Shown one piece after another: positions 11,918-23,928 of a stretch of 64,000 nt of DNA; position 1 is the stretch's first letter, and each line of letters opens with the position of its first letter. Both the position numbers and the translations under genes were made by a program. This stretch comes from Xestospongia muta (lineage: Eukaryota; Porifera; Demospongiae; Haplosclerida; Petrosiidae): positions 6,329,876 to 6,393,875 of the forward strand of contig OY848918.1 in the NCBI GenBank assembly GCA_963693285.1, written 5' to 3'. The notes beneath the pieces were generated by a model. The model was given only the letters and a program-made list of their open reading frames with translations, did not search any database and was not told the DNA's origin.

Positions 11918-12975
11918 TAAATTAGCAAATTAAAAATATTTTTTAAAGCCAGTAAATGTTTTGTAGTTCTTCAAGCTATAATATATATAGATATGGGTAT
12001 GTTACATTGTTCTTTATTATACACATTCAATTATACATTTAGTTATTATTTTTAAATCTCTTCAACATAAACCTAACTGAGAATGAGCGTATGTAATTTT
12101 CGAATGAAGAAGCGAGACCTGCCGAAAAATAAACTATCGAGTCAGTGAACACAACGGAAACAGTAAAATATATTAATATATGATTCTATCACAATGTAAA
12201 GTTAATAAAGTAGTGCCTGTAGGTCCTCCAGGAAGTCCATACATCATTGTGTATAATTAATATTTTGGATTAGGGGGTGGGGATCAGTTTAATAGGATGT
12301 CCTGCACTGGCTAATAATGATGTTGCTGTATTTGCTAACATTCAATTATTATATCAAACTTTATAATAGCAAAAATGTAAAGCTAGAGATATTAAAGAGT
12401 ATATAACATTTAGAATTCCTTAGTTATGATTAATATTGTCTTTCATATAATGATAGCAAATGTACAATATCATTTATATGGGTGGAGTACACTATTATCA
12501 TCCCTATTTATAATAGAGACGATTCTTTCATTTTCTTAATTCATTTTTAACTTGTAATATTATATATTATATCCTCTTCTTCCTTCAATATCAGTACCAA
12601 ATTCCTCCAAATATACATCACGTAGAATAGCGTGTTATCACTTGATTATTATTGCATCATACCTGGTCCATTGTAGTCATGACCAATACCAGGAAGTGAC
12701 AAGTTCATGTGTAGGCTTTACAATAAAAACTACACCTCTGAAATTGCTGTGTCAATATCCCTATGAAAACTGTTATTAAAAACTAACTACCATAAATGTT
12801 GTCACTAACAATAGGACAATCATAATAATTAAAATAAATATTTATATGCACTGTGTTGGGTAAAGAATTCTTTCACATATGCTGCACTGTCATGACAGGT
12901 GCACATAGATCATCATGCATTAAAATAACCCTTGGATACTATATTGCCTGGGATGGATGTATCTAAAATACAATC

Positions 12976-15749
12976 ATGTCTGCTCATAGTGATCATGATA
13001 GCTCACTTTCTTATTCCTATGATTCTCCTATTGAAGTTGAAGAGTCTCATAATACCTCTAAGGGTGTTCAAGAAAGATCTAGACTGGGTCCAAGTGCAGG
13101 AATATATGCAGGTGTTACACAAGTTGGGGGAGTGCTTGGAATTATGCCAATACAATCAATGTACCAGCCATCAATAAAGGCATCAACAATTACTCATCAT
13201 TCAGCTTTCATAGAAGGTATTATTGTATTCATTTCTGTAAACTACTTCAGTGTTTGTTACCACAGCATGCTAAATACAATAATAACAAGTGTTGTTAAGT
13301 TATCTGTTCTTTTTCAACAGGCCACGCTGTTGATGACAAATATATCAAAGAATTGATATTAAATCAATCAAATACTGCCAAAATACGTCCTGTCTTGCTA
13401 TCTTTTGGTGGTATTCCTGAAAGTGGTAAAACGAAGCCTGTCCAACATCTTCTGAATAATTATGTTGATCCAAGTCATTTTGAACCTATAACAAAGAAAA
13501 GTGAGATGAAGTTAGGAGCAGAAGGAATCACCTATTATGAGCTGGTAGCTGCTGGATTTCATCCTTTGAGAGATCTCACTATCACTGAGGTCACAAAAGA
13601 ATCAAGTTGTCCTTTTGGGATTTTGTCTGCTTTTCAAATTGGACTTTTAGAAAAAGGCCAAGTACCACTTTTCAAGTTCAATCCCAATCAACCAAATAAT
13701 TTTAAAGATGAAGAATTAGAAGATTATCTTCAGTAAACATTCAAGTATCTTTATGATTATGAGCACACTCCTACAGGAAATGAAGTCACTATCGCTAAAC
13801 AAAAGTATGCTCGACGTCTATACAAGTTGGTTCCAGAAGGCATTGCACTTGTCAACATATGGAATATTGCTATCAATAAAACAGTTCTCCATTTTATGAC
13901 TGCATTACGTGGTCTTCTTTACAACAGTTACACTTGGCTTTTTCTAGATATGGACCAAGACCTGGAAGATCTCGAAAAACCTCCAGAAATATCTGATACT
14001 ACTATAGCTAGTAGAGATTGGTTGGTTCTCATGAAATGGCGACCTCGTCTTCATTACTTTCTTCGTCGCAGTAGAATGAGCAAAAATAAACATAGTGCTC
14101 AAAAGAATGTGTGTACTATATTTGCTAAGCATAAGAGCTCTACCAATGAAGACTTGAAGCAAAAGATCACCGAACTTGAAGCTAAAGTACAGCAAGCTGC
14201 TAAACATATTGGTGTGTCTTCTCTCATAGAGCCAAAAATTGAGACCATTGAGTTAAATGGTCATGGTATTCCTAATGATTATTCTCTTCATCTTTATCAG
14301 AAGTTTCAAAGAGTAATTTACAATACACCATATGAAGATATACCTCTCTCTTGGGTATTTCTTCGCAGCTTATTTTACAGGTCATCAAATATATTTATAG
14401 CTAAGACAGAGCTTTTACTGAAAGCTAAAGAATGTGGTATGGATGATATCTCACTTACTAAGTTTTGTGAGTTCTACACTTCTTTTGGCAGTATATTTGA
14501 TCTTAGTCTTGTTAATCCAGACTATCCCTATGTCATAGTGAAACCAATGGGTTTTCTAAAGTCTTTAGATCAATTATTAAGCCCACAAAGTAGCATTTGT
14601 CAGTATTACGTAAATGATATTGTTCCAGCGAAAACATGCCAAGAAGCTTTTGGTAAGAATTGGTTGGCATTTATGGAAGCATTATTATCTGTCAATCTAG
14701 CCACAAAAGTATCTAATTCAAAGTTAGATATGTCCAATCTTGATTTCGATGAAATGCATTACTTTGTCCCTTTAAGGCGTAAAGGCAATCTTATAACAAA
14801 GGCTGATCCTACAGCAGTTCATCTCATTACTAGTATCAATACACCACATGTTTTCAAACAAGCCACATTTGCTAAGTACCTCCTAGAGTCATTGCCAGAA
14901 CCAAAGCTTGTACCATGTAGTAACCCTAACCAAACAATCATCAAAGAGTGTTCTACTAATACTATCATCAGTCTTGTCTCTCATAGTCCTGCCAGCAAAA
15001 TATCAGTTAGTAAAGCTAATTCTGAGGTCTGCTCTCTCATTGTTAAATCTTATAACGATATTGCAGAAACATGTAAAATTGGAACTACAAAATTCAAATT
15101 TGTCGCAATATGTGCTAAAGGTGGAGATCCTGATGTACGAGATATTCCATTTTGTCAGTATCATGTTTTACCAAATGACACACTGTGATGAGTGTGTGAT
15201 AGCTGGGAGAGATAATGATCAGTTGAAAGCATGGAATGAAGCATTAAGAAAGGTTAGGGACTTTATAGTTGTGATATCTTATAATATTGTTCTTGCTTAT
15301 CCTTTCAGTATCCAATTCCTTTAAAAAGTCAACCAGACTGCAGAGGTAAGTTTTTGTTAAGATATTAGACTTAAATTGTAATCTATTATATATAGATTTA
15401 AAGTCTTCAGAGCTTGCTTACATTGCTGAGAAGATTGCATTATGTAATCCAAGTATTGTTGGTGAAACATTTGGTTTCAAGGATTTAAGTCAATTTCAAA
15501 AAATGAAGGAGAGAAACTTTTTAATGCAATGCTATTAGAATGGGATAGAGTAAACCAGCTGAATGCACAAGTAGAAATCAGGCAAGAGTTGGCAAGGAAA
15601 CTATTAGAATTAGATGCATTGTATAATGGTCTGCCTGAACAGAAGCCAGACTTTGAAGCCATTGCAAAAGAAATAGATATTCATGGTATGTTGTGTATAA
15701 ACTTTAAAGGTGCTCATACATGTGTCTTTTTTCTATAGCACGACTTTAA
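12976..15749 (+). pseudogene. Array gene B (short form), disrupted: NTPase-COR with Death-like domain
   Basis: Exon pattern: 12976-13216, 13321-15252, 15309-15345, 15396-15685, 15739-15749 (ending A-R-L-stop). Exon 1 starts MSAHSDHDSS. Exon 2 has P-loop GIPESGKT, WN-type G3-like segment, COR-like part and the Cys/His motif. Three lesions relative to gene E break the frame. CAG-CAA has become CAG-TAA at 13734-13736. Two bases are missing at about 15186, inside the CQYH...CDEC motif. One A is missing near 15506 in the Death exon, so its length no longer keeps phase. The 264-base upstream block is also deleted. Gene B thus looks dead. Assembly error could account for the small indels but hardly for all three lesions. 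Confidence 0.75.
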
Positions 15750-16308
15750 TGCAGTGAAGCAGATCCTTAGTAGTTTAGAACTTTAATGAGTTTAATATGA
15801 TACTCTTGCCATTATGTTTATAAATTAATGATAGTAGTTTTTCAGTACTTTATCTGTTTTTGCTGTATTATGTAGTATCCTTTTGTTGCTATAAAGAAGA
15901 TATTTCAATTAGAGCTAGATTAATTGACATGGTTGTTTAGTTGAAAGGCTAGGGGCTAGTCTTCACATTATTTAGGAGCTATATGTATGTTAAATTGAGT
16001 TAACTGACAATAGGCAATGTTTATAAAAAATTTCTAAAAATTATATTTTTAAGGCAACTATAATTATTTTAGAGTTATGCACATTAATTCACTTATACTT
16101 AGTGAATAGTGTTGCTTGAATGTCATGTAACATCCAATTATAGTCTGATTACTGCACAAAATACAGTCAATAAATATAGTTAAGATTCCATTCTATATTG
16201 TGAAACATTGGTATTATTGTATTTGATTGTTACCAAGGTGATAGCTTATGAATATCGTCATAACAGTACTCTAGCTATAGGGTGGAATAGGCAGGCAATT
16301 CAAATCAA
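15750..16308. other. Spacer between genes B and C
   Basis: About 560 bases, AT-rich, with no ORF of note. It is nearly identical to 33171-33728. It presumably carries the gene B 3' UTR and the promoter of gene C, but no recognisable core element stands out. Confidence 0.5.
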
Positions 16309-19300
16309 ATGATGGATGGGTATTCAAGTCCAGTCACTGCAAAAAGTGATGGAGTGAAAGGTGATTTGGTAGCAACTGAAGCTTTTGCAGGAATAATTGG
16401 GATCAAGCCTAAAGTTGAAGAGCCAGGACTGAAAGCAGAGCTACATCCATTTCATCCTTCAAATGACACACCCATCCAAATACAAGGTACATGATGAATA
16501 AAATGTAAATAGTTATAAATTATATATATATATACATACATACATGCATATATACATCCATCCATCCATCCATACATACGTACATATTCATACATACATA
16601 TATACATATATACATACATTCATACATACATACATATATACATGAAGACTACACAGTGAAACACTGACTAGAGCTAGAAAGATTGTATAATTAGCAGCAG
16701 TGTCTGTGCAAGAATGCTAGAGACTTGTGAGAAGCTTCAGTCGCACTCATCATTGCGTTTAGGGGCTTAATGTATTGTTTGCTACGTGCGTCAGTGGTTA
16801 AATAATGCTCGCTTTCAATTGTCTTGTACAACAATAAAATAAAATGAAACAAATAGACGTGACTATATAATAATAATAATAATAACAATAATAACAATAA
16901 TAATAATATAGATACTACGTGCTGGTACGCTATATGTGTGTGCTGAGCCTGGCAGTAAAATCGTTCTGGGATTATTTTGATGATGCCATAAGACACTTAG
17001 TTATTGTATTGCAATGTTTCGAGAGAATTGGCAGAAGCTATGACACTGTCCAGCTCCAAAGATGTTTTCTTGAGTTACAGAGGTCATGCAGAAGCTTCGA
17101 ACAATCAGACCCAATTTCAAAGCGCTTGTGGTAAAAATTATTGGTGTCTGTGCGTCGGCGGTTACCTTATTCAGTGAACACTGAAAATAATTTTGGAAAA
17201 GTGGACAAATTACACACACGCGTTGTCTATAACAATCTTAGGACCGCCCCTCTTCGCCATCTTCTCACATCCAGTGTTATTTATATGACTAATTGTCCAG
17301 TATATATGGCTGAATATTCATTGAATGACTAAGTCTACGAAGTATTTGGACAATTCAGGAATTATACAGAAACAAACCCAGACTAAAAAAATCATGAGGA
17401 GAGATTTAATTTATTTTACAATTGCAAGAAGATACTTATAATCAGAATAGATATGATATTTGATTCATGTTTGCGACTTTAGATATGAGGCAACCTGGCA
17501 GCATACATTATACACCTGTACCTAGGCAATATTCCTGTACTAACTGACAAGCCCACACCAACTTCTTCAATATGGTGTATGTCTAAGCTAGTATTCCATA
17601 ACTGCTTTGTTAGTTGTATGTTACATGTCTTCATAGCCTTTATATAGTAATCAGCTATTCGTCAACTGGCAGGACATCCTGCTGGACGAATGGCCACTGC
17701 CAACAATTTAACATTTCTTCTGATCTGTGTGTAGCAACCAATAATTCAATTGTGATAATTTAATACTTTATTTTTAATATATTTTCTTAATTTATAGGTT
17801 CTCTATTTAATCATGAGCACCTCAAAAAGCTGATATCTAATCAAAATCATTTGACCAAGATTCGACCAGTTTTGCTTACATTGACTGGTCTACCAGATTC
17901 TGGTAAGACAAAAGCAATTAGACATCTTTTGAATCACTATGTCGATGAAAGTCCATTACCTCCAATGTCAAGAAAAGGTGACAGTCGCGATCATGAAGCA
18001 GAAGGAATCACATATTATGAACTTGTTGTTGCTGGTTTCCATCCTTTGAGAGACCTTACCATTGCTGAAGTCACGAATGAAACCAGTTGTGCATTTGGCA
18101 TTCTATCAGCTTTTCGTGAAAGTATTCGAGTTGACAAGAAAGTGCCGCTGTTCCTTAGGGAGTCAGAGATTGATGCTGAGCCATGTTTTGAAGACCCAGA
18201 TTTAGAAGACCATCTCCAATACATATATAGATACCTTTGTCGATATGAGCACATACCAAAAGGGCCTAATCTCAGTGACAATGAAAAGAAAAGTTTTGCT
18301 GATCCTCTCTGTAAGTTGCTTCCAAGGGGCATTGCGCTTATTAACATTTGGGATGTATCTCTAAATAAAGCAGTTCTACGTTTTCTGAATGCCCTCTCTG
18401 GTCAATTTTACAACAGCCATACTTGGCTTTTTTTAGACATCGAGCGTGATTTTGATAATCTTGACCAACCTCCTCAAGTCACAGAAGCAACAACCAGAGG
18501 TGCTCATAAAGATGATGCAGTTTTAATGAAGTGGCGTTCTCGTCTTCAGTATTTGCTTCGTTCTAGTAGATTGAGTGAAAGTAAATATGGTCCTAGAAAG
18601 AATGTGTGTACAATATTTGCTAAGCATAGTGGTTTGTCTAATGATAGCTTAGCACAAAAAGTTACAAAGTTTGAAGAGAAAGCACAACAAGCTTCTAAGC
18701 ATATTGGTGTGGCATCTCTTCTTGAATCTAAAATTGAGCCAATCAACTTGACTGACAATGCTATGGATGATTTCAATGATTATTCTCATCGTTTGTATCA
18801 GAAATTTCAGCATGTGATTTGTGAAACACCCTACACAGATGTTCCTCTATCTTGGGTCTTTCTACGTAGCATGTTTTACCGAGATCGTCATAAAATGTTT
18901 ATACTGAAGTCTGAGCTTAAACAAAAAGCAAGTGAATGTGGCATTGATAATGAATCTTTTACCAAGTTTTGTCTTTTCTATTCTTCTTTTGGTAGCATAT
19001 TCGATTTCAGCTTACTCAATCCTGACTATTTACACATTATTGTCAGGCCAATAGAGTTTTTAAGATCTCTGGATAAGATATTGCATCCAAATGAAAGGAT
19101 ATTTCTACAATATCCTACCATACATTTTGGTCTTTTCCCTGAAATAGTTTGCAAACGTTTGTTTGAAGGGGACTGGCCAATATATATGGAAGCTTTAACG
19201 TCAATTTGTTCAGCAACAAAAGTGTCTGGTGCATGCCTGAAAATACCAGACCTCGATCGCTGTGATATGTTTTACTATATCCCTTTAAGTCGTAATGAAT

Positions 19301-20424
19301 CACTTATAGAAGATGCTGATCCCACTTCTGTATACATGATTACAAGTGCTGATACACCTCATATTAATTCTCAAGTAGTGTTTACTAAATACATTTTGAA
19401 GTCATTGTCGGATGCTAAACTTGTCCCATGCTCAGAAATTAACCAAACCATGATTGAAGTTTCTTCATCTAAAACTACTATTTCTCTAGTTTGTCACGGG
19501 CCTGTTAATAAGATACACATTAGCCAACCAAATCCAGAGGTTTATTTAGTCATTGTTCAAGCTTGTCGTAACTTTATCGAAAGTTGCAAGACTGGAAGTC
19601 CCAAATGCAAGTTTGTCACAGTGTGTGTCAAGAGTGGATCTCCTGATGTAAAGTCAATTCCAAGTTGCCAGTACCACACTCTACCTAATAATAGGCTCTG
19701 TGATGATTGTGAGAAAGCTGGGCGTGTCAATGATCAATTAGAAGCATGGAATAAAGCCTTAAGTGAAGTCAGTACACATTAATTTTTGATTATAATTATA
19801 ACATTATTCACTTGTAGCATCCAATTCCTGAATGTTGTAAAGCCAATGAAGGTAAGATGTTACTGGATCCACTACTAAAATATTATTATTTCTTTTCCAT
19901 TATTGTAGAGTTGACAGCTTCAAATATTCATTGTATTGCTGAAGTGTTTTCAAGACATCCAGACATCATCATTGATTTTGCCGAAAATCTTGACTTTCAA
20001 AATTACCAGAATAACTCAATGTTTCAAGGTCTCTGTGGTGAAAAACTGATCACACAAATGCTGTTAACTTGGGAAAAACATATCACTAAAACAACCCAAT
20101 TACAAATTGAGCCAAGACGAGAGCTAGCAAGAAAACTCCTTCTGTTAGGTGATAAAGTCTGTAAACAAGAGCGCAGTCTTGAACCAAGAGCTGAAAATGG
20201 TGCTGATCAAAATCAATCCTTAAAGTATTCTGATTTTGAACATCTTGCTAGAGAATTAGATCTTTATGGTAAATATATAGCTATATTGACATCAATTTGA
20301 AACTATCATTTTTTATAATTTAGCAACAAGCTATGAAAGTAATGTAGTACAAAGGAAAGAAGACAATGATACTTTCACATCGAAGATTGGTGACTTTACA
20401 AAGCCAAAGATGCCCCCTCACTAG
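16309..20424 (+). CDS. Array gene C (short form, intact): NTPase-COR with Death-like domain
   Basis: Exons 16309-16486, 17798-19767, 19818-19851, 19909-20268, 20324-20424 join in phase to 880 codons. I start at the first ATG of the in-frame pair MMDGYSS. P-loop GLPDSGKT is at residues 90-97. The G3 position reads INIWDVSLNK rather than DxxGQ. A COR-like part (PLSWVFLRSMFY) follows, then CQYH-x7-CDDC. The Death-like exon has the family pattern MLLTWEKH...RRELARKLL...LARELDLYG. The last exon adds a 34-residue Lys/Asp-rich tail not seen in the other short genes. C is one of the most diverged members; no lesion is visible. Function: likely a nucleotide-dependent signalling protein (inference). 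Confidence 0.8.
16507..16650. repeat. (TA)n / (CATA)n / (CATC)n microsatellite
   Basis: A run of tatata, cataca and catcca units lies in intron 1 of gene C, beginning at the exact point where segmental duplication I loses identity with its second copy. It is absent at the matching place near 33945. Confidence 0.85.
16680..17340. other. Less AT-rich unexplained insert in intron 1 of gene C, with (AAT)n run
   Basis: This stretch is visibly richer in G and C than its surroundings and contains an AAT/AAC trinucleotide run at about 16868-16912. It has short ORFs on both strands (for example 16691-16996 on the minus strand, whose Leu run is the trinucleotide repeat). None resembles a known protein. 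No terminal repeats were found. It could be a decayed mobile element. Confidence 0.3.
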
Positions 20425-21508
20425 TCAGAATTTGAAACAATTTACATTCTTGGTACTTTACTAAATTTAGTATATGAAATTTGGCTTCCTCTTTATCATT
20501 TGAGAGTTTTCAATTTGTTTTAAAAGAAGTACTATCAAAGACAATTGGATGTGTAATGTTGGATTAGTTATAATCAAGAAGGTCAGAGATTTAGTATAGA
20601 TTGGTATACTTTGTTAAACTTTACATGAAACCTGATTATTTGAGAAATAGATTAGATTCGATGTCAATGCATATTTGTTGACAAATAATATCTGCAAGCA
20701 TTATTCATAGTATTTGTTTATCTGATGTATGTATTACACATGCAATGGTCGTGCAGCTCTTGTCTCAGCAGATTTATATAGCATTCATCACAGTCCAGGG
20801 GATTGCTTGTGAATGCACTTAACTATTGGGATAGCTTGAAGTGGACCAGGAAACATTATCGAGCATTAATGAAATGATGATGGTGTATTCATTTATACAT
20901 GCATATTCTGCTACTACAAGTAACAGCTGATGGAAATGAAATTGATCAAAACTTTGTATTTGGTGTTTTCAATGTTGCAGAATCAGTATATAGCAACCTC
21001 TCATTGAATAAATCCTTAACTTCTTAGCAAACTACACAAGCTGCTTCAACCTTATAATTTTTAGTAGCTATACGTATGAGTCTTAAATTGACTCCTTCTC
21101 TCACATGTGATTTACTAAGTAGATATCTCAGTTCTCATTTGCATTATCAGATGGAGCTGGCATATATTTCTTCCACATAGTTATATAGACCTATGTCATT
21201 TGTTTCCCCTTGTTGCTGTTGGTCCAATTGTCAGTTCAGTATAATATAATTTAAGTCATAATTATAATACTATATGTAAAGCTACATGTCTGTCTATTAA
21301 TTTCTAATAGCTTGGCAGGTCATTTAAAGCTGACAAATATTATTGGTCCAGCTCAAACAATAGGATGGTCTATGAATATATTTAACTCATCGATCAAGAG
21401 TGGAACGACTTTCTTGCAGGAACAGCAGAAACGTTTGCTGCTGCAAAGCGCAAGAGAACACACTCTAAATCCGACAGTGAAGGAATTAATAGTGTCCAGA
21501 TAAACGTT
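20425..21508. other. Spacer between genes C and D
   Basis: About 1.1 kb of AT-rich sequence. A 63-codon ORF at 21312-21503 ends five bases before the chosen start of gene D and has no counterpart in other members, so I do not call it. Promoter elements could not be identified. Confidence 0.45.
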
Positions 21509-21779
21509 ATGGAGTCAGAACTGAAAGAAAAATCAACACTTCCTTTAACTGCCAGACGAAAATCGATATACAAGTCTTTTTCTCTAAATCTAGGTGAAAC
21601 GTCTGTGAACCCAACTCCTATTGCAGAAAAGAGTCAACATTTAGGCTCAAGGGAAATAGTATCTGATGTTGGAGGATTGTTTGGTGTTAAACCCCTTCTA
21701 TTAAGTGAAGATACTACAGTTACAGATCCTGCTATTCAATATAAAGGTGTGATTGATCACTTAAAATAACAATTTTTCG

Positions 21780-22098
21780 TTTCAACTAAGGTCTTTGTTA
21801 CCATAGTTCCATTAATAGAATATATATAAAGTCAATGAGAATCCAAAACATAATCTTTGTAGTTTATTGCCCAATAATTGAAGTCATGAACAGATACTGA
21901 TAGATACTGCTTCAACTGAACTAACTGGGTTAGTTTGGTTAATATACTATCTGCTCATAGCTTTAATTAAAGTCATGAGCAAGAGATTACTACTGGTTTC
22001 TAGTTGGCTTTATAGATATTGAGTTAGAGTTTGTGGTAACATAGAATTGAGCTTATATCATATTGATTAAACTATGGTAACAAAGACCTTAGTTGAAA
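21780..22098. mobile_element. MITE-like element with 28-bp perfect terminal inverted repeats
   Basis: In intron 1 of gene D, tttcaactaaggtctttgtt...(21780-21807) is matched by its exact reverse complement at 22071-22098. The 319-base element also has an inner palindrome, gctcat...ctttaattaaag...atgagc, at about 21952-21982. There is no coding capacity. A clear target-site duplication was not found. It fits a non-autonomous DNA transposon; no family can be named by eye. Confidence 0.7.
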
Positions 22099-23928
22099 TG
22101 ACAAATATTTTTTAAGTTTTTGTTGTTTCAAAGTTTTAAATAATGACTAAATAAGGTTTTATAGTTTTACACTAATATCTTTTTTTCAGATTATCCTATT
22201 GATTCTAGATACCTTAAAGGGTTAATATTCAACCAATCAAATACTACCAAAATACGTCCAGTATTATTGTCTCTTGGTGGTATTCCAAGAAGTGGTAAAA
22301 GCAAAGCACTTTCTCATCTACTTGATCACTATGTTGATCCTAACGTTTTCCCTTCTATGAAAAAGAAGACAGAGAGATTGGAAACAATAGCCCATTATGA
22401 GTTGGTTGCTACTGGTTTCCATTCTTCAAGAAATCTTACTATCACAGAAGTCACTAAAGAATCCAGTTGTGCTTTTGGTATCCTCTCTGTCTTTAAGAAT
22501 GACCTCTTACTCAAAAATCAAGTGCCACTTTTTAACTTTAATCCTAAACAGTCTTCAAATGTCTTTGAAGACTGTGAATTAGATAATCACCTTATTGATA
22601 TTTTCAGATTTCTGTACTCTGAAGACAAACAATCGATTAAAGGAACTGAAAAGGAGCAGCAATATGCTAGAAGCCTAAAATTGCTTCCAGAAGGCATTGC
22701 ACTCATTAATATATGGGATATTGCCATTAACAAAACTGTTCTACACTTTATGACATCACTATCTGGTCTTCTTTACAACAGTCACATGCTGCTTTTTCTA
22801 GATATTGATCGAGATCTGGAAAATCTTGACAAACCACCAGAGACTTATGAAAATAGAAGTGCAGTTAGTTTTGGTAAAGACCGGTCGGTTCTAATGAAAT
22901 GGCGTCCTCGTCTTCATTACTTGCTTCGTTGGAGTAGAATGAGTGAAAGTAAACATGGCCGTACGGGTGCTTGTACCATATTTGCTAAGCACGAGGGTAC
23001 TTATAATGAAAATTTAAAGCAAAAAGTGAAGATGCTTGAGGGCAAAGTAAAACAAGCTGCTAAACATATTGGTGTATCTTCTCTCATAGAGCCAAAAATT
23101 GAGACGATTAAATCAAATGGTTTGGGCATTTCTGACGATTCTTCTCGTCGTCTTTATCACAAGATTCAACAACTGATCTATGACACACCATATGAAGATG
23201 TTCCTCTCTCTTGGGTATTCCTTTGTAGTTTGTTTTATAAGTCATCAAAGATTTTTATAGTTAAATCTGAGCTGAGGAAAAAAGCTATAGATGTGTCTTC
23301 TAAAGTTCAGACTTCAAGTGTTAGTGAAATGATCTTGTCATGGAATGAAAGACTTGTCCAAAAAGAAAAGGGTGCCTTAATCGAACCAAGACGAATTTTA
23401 GCAAGGAAATTAGTAGAGGTGGGTGCCAAGTTCAGTAGCTTCTTAGAAAATGGTGATAAACTTGAAGCAGAGTCTAATTTTCAAAGACTTGCCAGAGATT
23501 TAGATGTTCATGGTATGATTAGTGTACGTAATTAACTATGTTTTACATTATTTCTGCATGCACTTTTAATAGCTCCAAATCTCAAGCAAATAATGGCTTC
23601 ACATCTGACTGATCAAGGTTAATATAATCTAAATAAATAAATGTCAACTATACTCAACTAATTACTAATATATTACATATACATATACATACATCATAAA
23701 TATAAAATCATAGAAGCTTGTGACAATTAATGTTACAAGTGGGAAAAATTAAGAAAACAACAAAAACTAATAAATAAATTTGAATATTTGTAATTCTATT
23801 TTTCTACAGATGATGAAATTAGTAGAGCTGTCTATGAGAAGTACTCTCAAGAGAATGGTGTTATTCCATTCAAAGCGGTTAAATGGATTATTATTGGACC
23901 ACCTCAAGTTGGCAAAACTACCACTTAA

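Larger units (their letters stand above)
10522..12975. other. Spacer between genes A and B
   Basis: AT-rich and noncoding as far as I can see, apart from a 73-codon ORF noted separately. It corresponds to the spacer at 27672-30395. Its right part (from about 12200: a T/G-rich stretch with the run attagggggtggggatcag, then the block around 12480-12600) also matches spacers near 44150-45000 and 56510-57300. It is therefore ancestral downstream sequence of the long genes. It lacks the 264-base block found in the other three copies. Confidence 0.6.
8560..16520. repeat. Segmental duplication I, copy 1
   Basis: This block contains the 3' part of gene A, the spacer, all of gene B and exon 1 of gene C. 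It matches about 26085-33945 almost base for base (offset 17,150, rising to about 17,420 after a 264-base difference). Identity ends abruptly on the right at about 16520, where a (TA)n/(CATA)n microsatellite starts in this copy. On the left the homology fades into the more diverged second-NTPase exons. Copy 1 lacks 264 bases present at 29346-29609 and keeps about 410 bases of ZU5 exon missing from copy 2. Confidence 0.85.

Noticed and set aside
16691..16996. Minus-strand ORF with a run of Leu resembling a membrane segment
   Set aside because: The Leu run is the trinucleotide repeat read in one frame; the rest matches no recognisable protein.
21312..21503. 63-codon ORF just before gene D
   Set aside because: Ends in a stop before the gene D ATG and has no homologue in the other first-exon regions.
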